DNA of 64,000 bases, from assembly GCA_015039465.1 (NCBI GenBank), contig MU130017.1:90013-154012 (forward strand), given 5' to 3'. The translations under genes were made by a program, and so were the position numbers. Positions 36,080 to 48,307 of the stretch are shown here, in pieces. The first letter of the stretch is position 1, and each line of letters opens with the position of its first letter. The stretch is from Phlegmacium glaucopus (Eukaryota > Basidiomycota > Agaricomycetes > Agaricales > Cortinariaceae). The notes under the pieces were generated by a model. That model did not search any database and was not told the DNA's origin. It saw only the letters and a program-made list of their open reading frames with translations.

Positions 36080-39000
36080 ATGGGCCCCGAAGACCTATCC
36101 ACACACTCCAACTCTGAATCACCAAGCCTTCAAGTTCCTAAGCTCCGAGATGATGGAAGCAACTGGTCAGATTACCAACCAAGGATACGAAGAGCAATGG
36201 GGTCCAAGGGTTTATGGAGACACGTTGAAGGCACTACTGCCGCGCCTATGCCATTTAAAACGCTCAATGGTACTCCAGTCTTAGCAGATGGAAAAACTGC
36301 AGCTACGGAAGAACAAATTGAAACCAAAGAAGCCCGGTTATCAGAGTTTGAAAAACGAGAATACCTGGCTCAACACATCATACTTTCGACAACTTCACCA
36401 CATCTTGGAGCAAAAATAAAGAACCTCGAGACTGCGAAAGAAATGTGGGATGTTGTCAAAGCCGATGCCACCACAAAAAGTACACTTTACCTGCTCGACG
36501 CCGAAGACCAATTGGCCAGCATGAAGCTCTGCGAAAACGAAGATCCAAAGGTCCACCTCATGGAACTTAAGCAGCATTTTCAGCTCATGTTACGACATCG
36601 CGATAACCTAATATCCATGGGTTCAACACTGTCAGATTCGAGATTCAATACCATCATAATGACCTCCTTACCTGAATCCTATTGACCCACCCTCCAAACC
36701 ATCACAGCAGCCAAAAGAACCAATTCGGTCCTTGCTACCTCGTCAAAACGGATGCAGGCTGATGACTTGATAGCTTTCTTCATAGAAGAAGCTCAGCATC
36801 GTGTAATCAATGACGAACGAGTGAAAAATGCAGAGTCAGCACTCGCAACTCATTCAGGAGGTGCTGGCAAGGGTAAATCTCGTCGAGGGAAGAAGCCACA
36901 AAGATCTGGAAACGAGGGGTCAGATGTTATCTGCGGAAACTGTAAAAAGCCGGGACACGTATCATCGGAGTGTTGGTCAAAAGGTGGTGGTAAAGAGGGC
37001 CAAGGTCCGAGGCAGAAGAAGCCCAAAAAGATTGAGACAGCAATAGTAGCAGTTGACGAAGAGGATGATGAACTTTTTGCATTCACATGCACGTCCAATT
37101 ACGCAGCTGTTGCAAATGCGCTTCCGGTCCTAAAAGCTAGGCTGGGAGGTTGTGTAGACAGTGGGGCAAGCCGAGATTACTCTCCGGATCAATCAAACTC
37201 CACCAACTATCGACCTATTGACAAAGAGATCACAACTGCAGATGGCCGGACAGTAAAAGCAATCAGTATGGGAGATATGCATCTGGATCTACCAAATGGG
37301 TCAAAACGAACCAAGATGGTGTTCAAAAATGCAGTACACGCACCTGATCTGGCATTCACCCTTATATCCATCAGCAGACTTGAACAGGCCGGATATCTGG
37401 TGATGTTCTTCAAAGGAATGTGCACAATAAAACGGCCAAATGGACCTACCATTGCCACAATTCCACGAGCCGATGGCCTCTATCGCATAGCAAATCCCAA
37501 AGAAGCCAGCAATGCCAATTTCGCAAATATAGCATCTAAAAGGATGACTATTAGCGAAGCTCATCGAAAATTGGGTCATATCTCACATTCAGCAATTAAA
37601 AACACCATCTCCCAAGGTCTTATATCTGGGATTGAACTGGATCTAGAGTCGAAACCCGATTTCTGTGAAGCTTGCGCCAAGGCTAAATCTGCCAGACAAC
37701 CATATCCGAAGGAGTCTGAAACTAGAGCTACTGAATATGGAGAACGTGTCCATTGGGACCTTTGGGGACCAGCATTGGTAAAAAGCCTAAATGGCCACTA
37801 TTATGTTGCTGCTCATATTGATGATGCCACTCACGAAACGAAGCTGTACTTTCAAGAAAAGAAAAGTGAAACCTTGAAATTGTACAAGAAAGATGAAGCT
37901 TACATCAAAACCCAATCTGGAAATCGAATAAAAGTGGTCCGTTGCGATCGAGGGGGAGAATTTCTATCAAAGGAATTTATTCAGCATCACGATACCAAAG
38001 GCACAGTTCGCGAATTGACAGTTCATGACTCACCTCCACAAAACGGTACCTCTGAAAGAGGCATGCGAACCCGAACCGAATGTGCAAGAGCTTTGTTGCT
38101 CCAATCTGGATTACCTCACTTCCTATGGGAAGAAGCCATGAAACACACTACTTGTGTTACAACTTTGAACGGCTCAGAGGATTCTGGCTGTAAACAGTCG
38201 TATGAAAGATCAATTCGTCGTAGTCTGAGCTCTGCAGAATACCAAGACAAGTAGTCAAGGCAGAGTCTAGAGAGTTTGAGGTCGTTCGAGTAGAAAGTAA
38301 CCGCGTTAGATTCTCAAGAATTAGCTAAGGTTTACATCTGGTGTAACTAGCGTATTTATAGTAAGTAAAAGGGGCGTGCATAAGGTGAAGCGTCCACATG
38401 TAGGAAGGTATGCATAAGTATAAATAGGTGAAACGATGAAAAAGGTGAGGAATGCATATGTAAACGGAAATGAAAGAGGGAAGGTGAAAAGCATGTAGGT
38501 GAAACGAGCACATGTTCGGTGGAGATAAGAAAAAGAAAAGAAAGTTCGTAACAACTTGGCTCCAAAACCGAACCCCTACTCGATCGTTAAATGGTAAAAC
38601 ACCTTACGAAATGAAGCACAATACGAAACCAAATCTTTATGGTATTCAGGAGTTCAGAGTAGCAGCTTATGTGAAAGATTTGAAAGCTGGAAAACTTGAT
38701 GCGAGAGCTCAACAAGGACGATTTGTTGGATATGACTCGGAATCAAAGGGTTTTAGGATCTACTGGCCTAACAAACGATCAGTTTCGGCCGAACGGAATG
38801 TTGTATTCAATGAAAACGACACCAACAATGCTGTTACCATTCCAGGTGATGTTCCAAATGAGGGGGAGAGGGATAAAGTCATTCAAAACCCACCCAATAA
38901 TTCCAAACATCCTGAAAACATCATCCAAGACATCAGTTCCAAAACCGAAGCTGAGAAATCTGAAGAATTACCAGATTCTCAACAAACAAATTCTGTTCCT

Positions 39001-40826
39001 TTTCCATCCGAGCCAGAAGCAACAGTACAACCTACCCTAGAGCTTCCTGAACACGAAGATCAAAGTTTTGGTCGAGGTCAACGTCCAAGAAAGCCAAAAG
39101 GAGCCTATAAAATGATAAATGAAGGCCTTACAACAGCTCTTGCTCATTTTGATGAACCTAAAATTGAAGATTTCGTCAATCATTTTCCTGAAGATGACAA
39201 AAACTCATTCAACGACTTACCTCCTGATTTCGCACTGATTGGTGGTTTAAATACCGAACCGCCTACACTTAATGAAGCATTACATGGTCCAAATGCGGAC
39301 AAATGGCAAGCTGCACTCGATTACGAAATCAGTCAACTTGAAAAGTTTGGAACCTGGATTATCGAAGACTTACCTCCTGGGCACACAGCTATACCTTGTA
39401 CTGAGGTCCTAAGGGAGAAACGAGGTCCTGATGGCCAAATTCAAAGTTACCGAGTCCGAATAGTAGCAGGTGGCCATAGACAAGTTGAAGGAGTGAATTA
39501 TACCAAAACATTCTCAGCCGCTGCCAAAATGCCAACCGTTCGTGTCGTACTAGCTAATGCTGCCGAGCAAGATTGGGAAATCGAACACATAGATGTCAAA
39601 AGTGCTTACCTAAATGCACCATTAAAAGAAGTTATATATATATGAAACCGCCTTGAGGAGTTCTTAAACCGGGTCAGGAAGGAAAAGTCTGTCGATTGTT
39701 GAAGGGGTTATATGGTTTAAAACAAGCAGGACGTGGTTGGTACCTTGAAATGAGTAGAGTCTTTCTAATGGACCTGGGATTCAAACGATTAGCTGTTGAT
39801 CATTTGGTTTTCTATTGACGCGCAGGAGATGAACATACCATAGTTGCTGTAGCAACGGACGACATGGCTGTTACTTCTAAACGAATGGTTGACGCTGAAA
39901 ATTTTAAATCGGAAATACGAAAACACTGGGAGATAACGGATAACGGACCTATTCAATGGTTTCTTGGTTTTGAAATCAAACGGGACTGAGCTGAAAGAAC
40001 CATATCCATAAATCAGCGATCTTATATCGAGGCTATGGTTGGTAATTTCAAACTTACCAATGCGAAGCCGGTTTCGACACCTATGGAGTCTAGTGCCATG
40101 TTTTCGAAAGACCAAGGCCCATCGACTCCGAACCAGGTTGCACGAATGGAAGGGGTGCCATATGCGAAGGCGATTGGCAGTGTGTTGTGGCCAGCAGTCA
40201 TTTCAAGACCGGATATTGCCTATGCAGTTGGTATACTTTCGCAATTTATCCAAAATCCAGGTCCAGCCCACTGGGAAGCTTTAAAACGAGTGATCAGTTA
40301 TCTGGGACATACAAAAGATTTGTGGCTTACCATTGGAGGACGAATGGAAACCCTGGTAGAAGGCTACTGTGATGCTGATTGGGCTAGCCAAAAGGATCGA
40401 CACTCAATCTCGGGTTATTCTTTTCTTTTCGGATGCGGAGCAATCTCATGGAGCTCAAAAAAGCAACATATAATCGCGTTGTCGAGTACTGAAGCAGAGT
40501 ACATCGCACAAACGCACGCAGCTAAAGAAGCTTTGTGGCTGCGAAGCTTTGTCAACGAAATCCGAGGAGTGCAAAACAGGCCTATGAAAATCAATTCTGA
40601 TAATCAGGGTGTGATTGCGCTGGCAAAAGACAATAAGTTCCACTCACGTACCAAGCACATCAATCTCCGATACCATTTCATCCAAGAAGCTGTCGAGGAT
40701 CAAAAGATCATTATCGAGTATATACCAACAGATGAGAACTTATCGGATATATTTATGAAGGCGCTCGCAAGGCCAAAGTTCGAGCGATTCGTCGAAATGC
40801 TGGGGTTGGGAAAGAAAGACGTTTAA
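36080..40826 (+). pseudogene. Copia Gag-Pol polyprotein, disrupted
   Basis: Domains occur in Ty1/copia order. Gag (from 36080) includes the zinc knuckle CGNCKKPGHVSSEC (about 36937). Protease has VDSGAS (about 37153), GAG-pre-integrase has HRKLGHISHSAIK, and integrase has HWDLWGPALVKS through DRGGEF and NGTSERGMRTRTE. Reverse transcriptase begins WQAALDYEISQLEKFGTW and includes HIDVKSAYLNAP. RNase H has GYCDADWASQKDRHSISGYS and SSTEAEY, and the frame ends at 40826. Stops at 36683 (SY-stop), 39654-39656, 39818-39820 and 39987-39989 each read as a CGA arginine codon changed to TGA. A 2-bp AT insertion within the TATATA run near 39635-39643 also shifts the frame, and a solo LTR splits integrase. 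The RT active-site position reads VATDDMAV. The element is not autonomous as it stands. Confidence 0.9.
38155..38553. mobile_element. Solo LTR inserted in copia integrase, 399 bp
   Basis: It starts TGTTACAAC and ends TTCGTAACA and is flanked by the perfect 5-bp duplication ACTTG (38150-38154, 38554-38558). Removing it and one duplication joins the integrase codons (MKHTT to WLQNRTPTRS) in frame. A relative lies at 55672-56074. Confidence 0.93.
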
Positions 40827-40955
40827 ACTCAGTCTGACAACAATTGCGAAGCTGATTGTTTAATCACTCACCTGATGTCGACACCGCACATACACCCATC
40901 ACGTGGTAACCGCGTTCACGCGAATGTGAATGACCTCGTTTAACTCGAGGGGGAG

Positions 40956-40988
40956 TGTTGTAATATGGCAAGTTGTTCTCGTTCATTC
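40956..40988 (+). repeat. First 33 bp of copia 3' LTR
   Basis: It matches the first 33 bp of the 5' LTR except for one base (GGCGAG in the 5' LTR, GGCAAG here). It is cut off at the start of the Plavaka element. Confidence 0.9.
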
Positions 40989-41055
40989 CAGCTGTTCTCA
41001 TATCTGTAGACGTTTTCAAATTTTTGCATTGTGCGCCTTTATTTGTGACAAACAC

Positions 41056-41525
41056 CCAAAAATAGTAATGGCCAGGATTAGTAAGACTCCACTTGCTCCT
41101 CTAAGCTCCAATGCTAGCCTTCTCCTCGTCGGAGTCGTTGCTATGTAACCGAGACATTCCATTCACTACCCAATTCTAGAAAATCTTCTCAAAATTCCAT
41201 TCACCGACCCTTGGAACAGCCAGCAGTATAAAGAGAGACACAGTTAGTGGCAAAGGTCAGTATTACTCAGTAACATGGCGAACAACCAGTTTTCCTTCAT
41301 TTCCTTCAGCTAATTTTCCTGCGCAGCCTCGTCAGCCAGGCCACATCAGGAAATGTCACAGTTCCATGAACGACATGAAGTGACTTCAGTGACATTAATC
41401 ACATCACAACTTAGCATCAAGGCATCCAAGCCTGTTAATGTCATGAAAGGGCGGCGAAGACCTTGAAGCCACAATGTCCTGAAGGATGTTTTATAATAAG
41501 CACCTGTTTCTGCTGAGAAAAAAAT
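41056..41525. repeat. Left subterminal region of the Plavaka element
   Basis: No coding sequence. It contains short motifs of the type GACATGAAG, GTCATGAAA and TGACATT in both orientations between about 41350 and 41450, echoed in the right subterminal region. Confidence 0.5.
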
Positions 41526-44500
41526 TCATTGAGGCAATTTGGTTATATCAAAGGTATTATGGTCGGCATATTTACTAACATAGAATGAATGAAAAGAGTT
41601 AAGGGTCTCTGAGAAGTGGAGAGATATGGGAACAAAGGAAGGCCCAAAAATAGGGAGCAAATGAGAAAGGCGCGAAATGGTATCAAGGTGTATGACCTGG
41701 AGTGCAGGCTTCCCCGGATTTGTGTACTCTGGTTGAACAATCCACATTCCTGTGTCAGGATCAGGATTCTCGTCAACCCATGGGAACCAATGAATTAGTG
41801 CACATGGATAAGTCTTCATCTCATGAACAAAGGAAAAAAGGAGAAGGACTCGAGCAACTTCCATTCTCCTTATCCCCTTTTCGTTTGGATTCACCGTGAC
41901 AAAGACAGTATCTCGTCGAGGACCATCCTGGCGCCAGGACGGGGTGCAGCAGACATATTCACGACGCATTCCCTTCATGCCTGAGGGATCTGAAGGCGCA
42001 TGAAAAATGACAAGAGCCAAATGGAAGACCTTGATATTTCCAGAAATAACAGGGTTTGCATACGAAGGGATAGGACCAGCATCTGGATTGACCTGAGAGC
42101 CCAGAAACTCATGTGTGAGAAGCTGAAGAGAGGGTACATTGATGTCAATACCAAGTTGGTGAAGGGATTTGGCATAACTACGCTCTAATAAATGAAAAAG
42201 ATGTTTGAAGATTGAGTAAGTTGAAATATCACAACAGAAAGAGGGTACGCACGAGGAGTCTTTGCTAAAAAAACCTCGTTCACAGCAGTACCATCGACAG
42301 GACCACCATTGGCCTCCTCATCTCCTTGCAACATCCCCAGATTTCTGCCCAATTCAACCCTGCCGTTGTAGACTCCGCCTCCAGCCTCGCCTCCAGTCTG
42401 TCCCTCGGGTTCGGGTTCCTCCTCGACACTCGCCAGATATTTTGCCATTGCGTCTTGAAGGCATGACCCTTTGAGCATTCCACGATCAGCAAAGTCAATG
42501 TGGGCAGCGGCAAGCTTGTCCAGACGTTGGTTGGTAACGAGCATCTGCCCCAGTGCATTATAATGACTGGAACGACGCCAGGGCTCTTTCACTGCTTTTA
42601 TGTGCTTTGCCTCAGTGATTGATGAGCAGAGGCCGTTGGGAGAACCAAATGCTTCAATGAGGTCCCGGTAATGGACAAGAGAGTGTTGACGGGGTAATGA
42701 GATACCTGATGGACCTTCCGCACGAACACCAGTCTCCTGGAAAATTTTACAATAATGGTGGAATCGAGAAAGTGCTTCGTCAACCTGCCGAAGGGTATGT
42801 TCTGTAGGTTGGGCTTGGCGGACGAGATAGCAAAAGTCTAGATATGCGACCAGCGCGCGAACCATATCTTGAGGGACATGGCCTTCAATAGCAGAGACGT
42901 AGACCTTAAATAAGTTCAGGATGTAATAATGGTGACCTTTTAGGAATAAATACTCTGCTTACCTTCATAAGTGCTTTTGAATCGTCACCAGTCCACTGTT
43001 TAAAATTTCGACCCTGGGGAAAGCGACGCAGCCCTGGGAAAGATGGGGCAAGTGCAATTCTGTCCAACCACGTCAAAAAATGATGCAGGAACCAGAAAAA
43101 AATTCCTACTGACGGTCAATATCATCCATGATTTCTTTGGCTTTAGCAGGCCCATGTTCGAGCTCAAGGTATTCCCCAACCCAGGTTACCAGGTGGTCTT
43201 TGAACCCGCCCTTGATTACTTGATGGAGAAGGTCAGGTGAAAGTAACTGATTGATATCGGCTCTTGGAAAGTTATCTGTAAAGGGCTAGAACGAGAGAGG
43301 TCAGACTCTGGTATCTGTTTTATCACTGGCAGAAGGCAATAAGCTTACGATGATATCGCCAACGATGCCATAATCGTCCCACAATTTACCAAGTCCAAGG
43401 CAGTCAACGGCCTGTTGGCGATGTTCTTTTGATCGGGGCCCAGCCTCTCCATCAAGATTTGAATGGTGGGCAGTACAACTAATGACGGAAACAGTGATTA
43501 TTTTTCGATCAAAGTAATACATGTGAAAAGCAGTTCATACCGAGGACACCAGTTCTGGACAATACAACCCAGAAGAACCTGCTCAGGGTAGTCTGCGATA
43601 TAGGGTCCCAGTCCATAGATAGCGCGGCGAAAATGTCGATCTGGACACTGAACCACTTCTGGAACCGTCATCCCTGGTCGGAGTGGTTGAAGAATTGCTG
43701 AGAGGGATGAGTGAAAAATTTGATGGCGAAACTGGCGGAATAAACTTGTGTTTGAATGCTGGCGAGTTGCTAGATTAGTTTGGTAAGTAAATGCAAAAGA
43801 TCAGTGATGGGAAAAACGAACTTTTTGGAATGGACAAGAACCCAATTAATATAACTGAGCTTCGATGCGCGCGACGCACATTATTCCTAATATTCCCAAT
43901 GGACAAGTACAGCGGGTAGTATTCATTTTGACCTGTAGCGACTGAGACTGTGGTTTTGTCGCTTCCCAGAATGATTGGTACGAACATAGATCCATGAGTG
44001 GCTGGATCTTCTGATATCACGTCCTACAAATTTGGTGGAGATTAAATGATGAGAGTGTTCATATAAAATAACGCACGCACAGCTTGCTCCCATGCCCAAT
44101 TACCAGACATAAAATCTTTGTATTCGCGACCTTCTTCGGGGTTGTACTTTTTGAATGGCTTGTAATCAAACTCCCCTTCAAAGTCAGGATTTTTGAGCAT
44201 CGCTCGAACAACTGCGGAGGGATCACGGAACCAGACTTCATACTTCTCATCCATCCATTCAGGGGAAATATCAGGCCGGTCACCACTGTACTCAACCGAA
44301 AAAGATTCCCAGGCGACGCCTTCAAGCACCGTTGAGTCAATGACAGCATGCATGTCATGGACGTCTGCAAATGGAGGGTTGAGAATTTCATCAACAGGGC
44401 GCCCTTCTTGGGCAGCAAGGAGACTGGCGGCCCACAAATCGAGAAGAACATTGACTTGCGTATTGGGCATTTGGTTGCGTTTGTAGAGAAATTCCGCAAG

Positions 44501-44966
44501 TTCAAATTCAATCCGACTATTCCACGGTGTCCAATCACTCGAGCTTTTCTGTGAGCGGGGTGGTGGTGGGGTGTTAGGGGGCAGATCAACTCCAGCTTCG
44601 TTGCATGGTGTAGCTAAAATATGAATTGTTAAATGGTGAATAAAGAATAATAAAAAAACAGACGCTACCATCAAGGATTGGATGATAATCAACATTTTCT
44701 GGTGGGTTATTAGTACTTGGTGGAGGGGGTGGTGTGCCAATAAAAGGTGGACCCCCGTCAGGAGGTGGTTGGTCGTCTTCTCCAAGATCATCTTGGTCAG
44801 AGTCAGAGAGCTCGGGTGGCAGTGGGGACACAGGATTAACATTGGTAGAGGAATAGTGTGAGTTGCGGTGCTTTGAGAAACCACGAATGCTTCGAAAGTC
44901 ACTTCGACCGCAAATTTGACAGGTAAGGCGGTTATTTGTTCGAGTTCGGCGAGGTGGGGGGACCAT
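41526..44966 (-). CDS. Plavaka transposase
   Basis: A multi-exon gene of roughly 950 residues. The N-terminal zinc finger reads LTCQICGRSDF...GFSKHRNSHY (C2H2-like) and is followed by a proline-rich linker. The core matches Plavaka transposases of Agaricomycetes: FELAEFLYKRNQMPNTQVN, WFRDPSAVVRAMLKNPDF, FVPIILGSDKTTVSVATGQN, EYYPLYLSIGNIRNNVRRAH, then PDRHFRRAIYGLGPYIADYP and LLSPDLLHQVIKGGFKDHLV. The fungal C-terminal part with FGSPNGLCSSITEAKHIK follows, and the last exon ends DHNTFDITKLPQ. Exon joins at the visible GT-AG sites preserve frame. It should bind the terminal and subterminal repeats and catalyse cut-and-paste movement. Divergent from the accessory gene with 131 bp between ATGs. 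Confidence 0.87.
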
Positions 44967-45097
44967 GGTAGTTGAATGAATGAATTGAGAACTAAAGGCA
45001 ACAAATAAAATTCACGGCGCAATCAAAAATCAAGGAATAACGCCATCACCTTGAGCGGACCTTGGAAAAAAATTGTCTCCCACATCAGCCCCACAAA
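44967..45097. promoter_or_regulatory. Divergent promoter inside the Plavaka element
   Basis: The two start codons are 131 bp apart and face away from each other, so transposase and accessory gene probably share control elements. Confidence 0.55.
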
Positions 45098-47378
45098 ATG
45101 CAAACTCGCAATAAAAAAGCCTCAGAAACACCTCAAGGCGTCAATGCCAACAGGGAGAAGCCAAACTACCGCAAGATGTCTGGCATCGGTCCAACTCCCC
45201 GTACGTCTGAGCAGGTTGCAGCTGACAAGGTGACAGCCGCCATCGCAAAGGCAGCTGTACAGGCACAGAGAGACTTGAAGTTTGCTATGCTGGCTGAAAA
45301 GGAAGATGCCATGCAAGAGGAACAGTTACTTCGTCGACTCCATGCATCACGACCTCCAACAAAAGCGGTGCAGAAGGTGAGTCGCCCCATCGCAAAGGCC
45401 AATAGTGAGGAGGGGGGGTCAGATTGTGACGAGGAAGCTGTAGAACTCTCAGTTAAGTCTATGAACAATTCCATTTGAATAATCTGCTGACGTACCATGT
45501 GTAGGACATTCCCATTGACGCCAACAAGACTATGAGCACAGCCACAACTCCATGCGCATCCGAGTTTGGAGATGATGGTGATGACGAAGATGACTTGTGC
45601 ATATTCAGTGATACACAAGAGTCAGAGAAAGAAGGCTTGGATGATGTGGATTCAGATGCCATGAGCAAATATGACGATGACGATGATGATGTTGCACTTA
45701 AACCAGCACCAATCCGAAAGGAGAAGATCAATGCCAGGAAATCTATTCAAGCGAAGCGTTTAATAGCTCCAGACTTAAATATAACTCCCTTCAACACTAC
45801 CCAGGACCCGAAAAATGTTGCGTTGGAAGAGGCTGCACCGAAAAGAAAAAGAATGCTTTCTGAGTCCAAGCCTGGTGGAAAGGATGCTCTGTGCGTATCT
45901 CCTGCAGTTCCTTTTCTGTCGTAAATTGTATTATGTCTAAGGAAAATTTATTAGGGATGAATCCACGTTGAGAGCTGGGAAGAAGTCAAAAACCAATACC
46001 TTATCAGCCCCGCCAAAGAATGTGAAAGTTGGGATTCATCTGGGCATTAAGCTCAAGAATGCTGAGAAATCTGCAAGGAAAGTTATCACTACTGCAGAGG
46101 TTGATTCAGCCCCAGCTGAAATAGAGGCAATGTACGGTGGCTGGAGTGATGAGGAAGGGATCGATGGTGAAGTTGAACGCAAGGCTGTGGCTAAATCCAA
46201 ATTAGGAAAGGGTCCTTTGGGCAAGGTACATGTTTTCTTGCCTCATCGATCTAACTTCTCATATAATCCTTCCATCTCACTCATCAGTCCATCGCAAAGG
46301 TTGAGCGAAATGTTGTTCCACCACCCAAGGCACCACAAGATTTTGGGCTGCGCGCTATGACCACTCGTACCCGATTTAGCCAGGACAGTTTGCCCCCCAC
46401 AATCAAGACGCTCTGGAAGTCAGTTTTTATCCCAACATTCCAAGCCCATATTGCCTCATTACACAGTGCAAATCCTTTCATCCTTTCTGATCCTGTGAAT
46501 CTGGTCCAGCTCGTTGCAAAGGAAGTGTATGCAGACCGGTATGCAGACCTCAAGAAATCACAATCTTTGTCACCAAAAGGTGTCATTTATGAGTTGGTTA
46601 GTTTCAATTTACTTGAACCATTCACAAACCATACTTATTTATATGTCTTTCCCACAGGCAATAGCGATATCCCACACTTGGCGTACTGGAATCAAGTCTG
46701 CTGAAAACAAGGCTCTCAGGGAAGAATTTTCAGACAAAGAGCGCTATCCCAACAAGGCAGCAATTGCGGACTATGTCAGTATGGTGACTAATCCTGAAAA
46801 CCTCATTTTCCACTGGCGAGAGTATAACGATACTGTGAGTTGTAATATTCCTTGAGTATTTGGTGACCGCTCTTAATGTCAGCCTCTGGGTCAGGTAAAG
46901 AAAGGTAGCTATGAGGATCCGATCCTCATGGCCACGTTTGCATTTGGACACCTCAAATTCATTGTCGGCGCCCATGTGGATGGCTTTGAGGAGTATCCGT
47001 TCACAGGAATGGCACTCTCCCTTGCTGCTGTAAGCTATCGTTTGAAGTTCTCCTATTACATGGTCATTATTTGAGAGTTTTCCTTTCCAGCTTGAGTGCG
47101 AGTATTCCCTGTGGAAAACTGGAGAATGGGACAAGGCACACGCCACTGCGATTGACTTCTCTGACAATACCTATGGCTCACAGGCCTCTTCCTACATCAA
47201 AGCCATGATTGGTCTCAAGACAAAGAAATGGAGCACCATCCTCTCAGCGGCGGGTAACCTCCTCAATCATGGTGGTGCAAGAAAAGCAACTGGTGCTTAC
47301 AGTGGGATCTCATCTGAGGGTGAAATGTTTGATCCCCGCGCAGCAGTAGATGATTCTGATGAAGACGAAGACTGTTAG
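45098..47378 (+). CDS. Plavaka accessory protein, function unknown
   Basis: About seven exons join without stops to roughly 580 residues. The ATG at 45098 starts MQTRNKKASETPQG. The N-terminal third is charged and low-complexity, with an acidic tract (DDGDDEDDLCIF) and a basic stretch (APKRKRM) that may be a nuclear signal. The C-terminal half looks folded: FSQDSLPPTIKTLWKSVFIP, SLSPKGVIYELAIAISHTWR, NPENLIFHWREYND, then ATFAFGHLKFIVGAHVDGFE and YPFTGMALSLAALECEYSLW. The end is acidic (DDSDEDEDC-stop). The arrangement loosely resembles DUF6532-type fungal proteins, but I cannot confirm this. No catalytic motif is recognisable. Its position inside the inverted repeats and its intact frame suggest it serves the transposon. 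Confidence 0.75.
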
Positions 47379-47968
47379 TTCCCCGTTTTCTCTCTTTTAC
47401 TCTTTATTCAATTCTCCCACATCTACCAGAATTCAATAGCATTGGATTACCATTACAGATTAGGGTGTAGAATTAGGCAGATATCTATCGGGGTTATCAT
47501 ATTGTTTAGACTAGTCATAGATCTAATGCGAAAAACCACCCTACAAAATTGAAATGTTGAGTTACATGGTGTGCCGTTAATACTTCATGACATGAAGACA
47601 TACCGACATTCCTTCCCTTGAAGTTCACATGAGACGCCTTTGTTTGAAGACATGCTGACTTTTGTAAGGCAGAATCTCCAGAATTGACTTGAGGACATGA
47701 GTTCCCTTGGGATGCCTTGAGTGACTTACGGTACATGATGAAGGTATTGAAGGCGGCTCAAGTTGCCTCATGTAATGTTGACTTTTCCTGATGCACTGGG
47801 CCTCTGTCCAACATAGTAATGACAAGCTTTTTCTGCTCTTCTGGTATAAATCTGTAGTTACCCATGGTAAGGAGTCAAGGGTTCAATTACATATGGTAAC
47901 AGGCGCTGCTTACAACTACTCCACTGTGGAGACTGAATCATAATATTACCCATATAGGCTAAGTTTGT
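47379..47968. repeat. Right subterminal region of the Plavaka element
   Basis: No coding sequence. GACATGA-type motifs recur, including TGACATGAAGACATACC near 47586, GAAGACATGCTGAC near 47646 and GAGGACATGAG near 47692. They are plausible transposase-binding subterminal repeats. Confidence 0.5.
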
Positions 47969-48024
47969 AAGCAAAGGCGCACAATGTAAAGTTTCAAAAA
48001 CGTCTACAGATATGAGAACAGCTG

Positions 48025-48307
48025 TCATAGCTTTATCATATTTCTTATCTACATCTCTTGATCTTCCGAGTCCCTGAGCGAGATTACATAATCGCGCTCA
48101 GTTATTTGCTTCGTGTTTTTATTTAGGAGTCTCAACTTCGAATTGAAGTTGAGACAGTGAGTAGAATATATTTTACTATACGAAACATTTACTAATATCA
48201 TTTAGATATATATTCATTTTAGGTATTTGTTTTACTGACTCTAAAACTTCGAATTGAAGTTGAGACAATATATATTCATTTTAGTTCTGCTGCGAAATAC
48301 TTCAACA
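48025..48307 (+). repeat. Remainder of copia 3' LTR
   Basis: Identical by eye to positions 34-314 of the 5' LTR apart from the duplicated TC at the Plavaka junction. It ends CAACA and is followed by the GGTAG duplication. Confidence 0.9.

Larger units (their letters stand above)
40989..48024. mobile_element. Plavaka-type DNA transposon, apparently complete
   Basis: Both ends begin with CAGCTGTTCTCATATCTGTA in inverted orientation. Imperfect inverted similarity continues for about 60 bp, through CATTGTGCGCCTTT. The insertion splits the copia 3' LTR and appears to have duplicated only TC (40987-40988 and 48025-48026). The element is about 7.0 kb and carries two divergent multi-exon genes in which I found no disabling mutation. 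It is younger than the copia element it sits in. Confidence 0.9.

Noticed and set aside
38321..38565. Minus-strand frames of 62-77 codons
   Set aside because: They fall inside the solo LTR and have biased, low-complexity translations; the same DNA at 55842-56098 behaves alike because it is the same LTR family.
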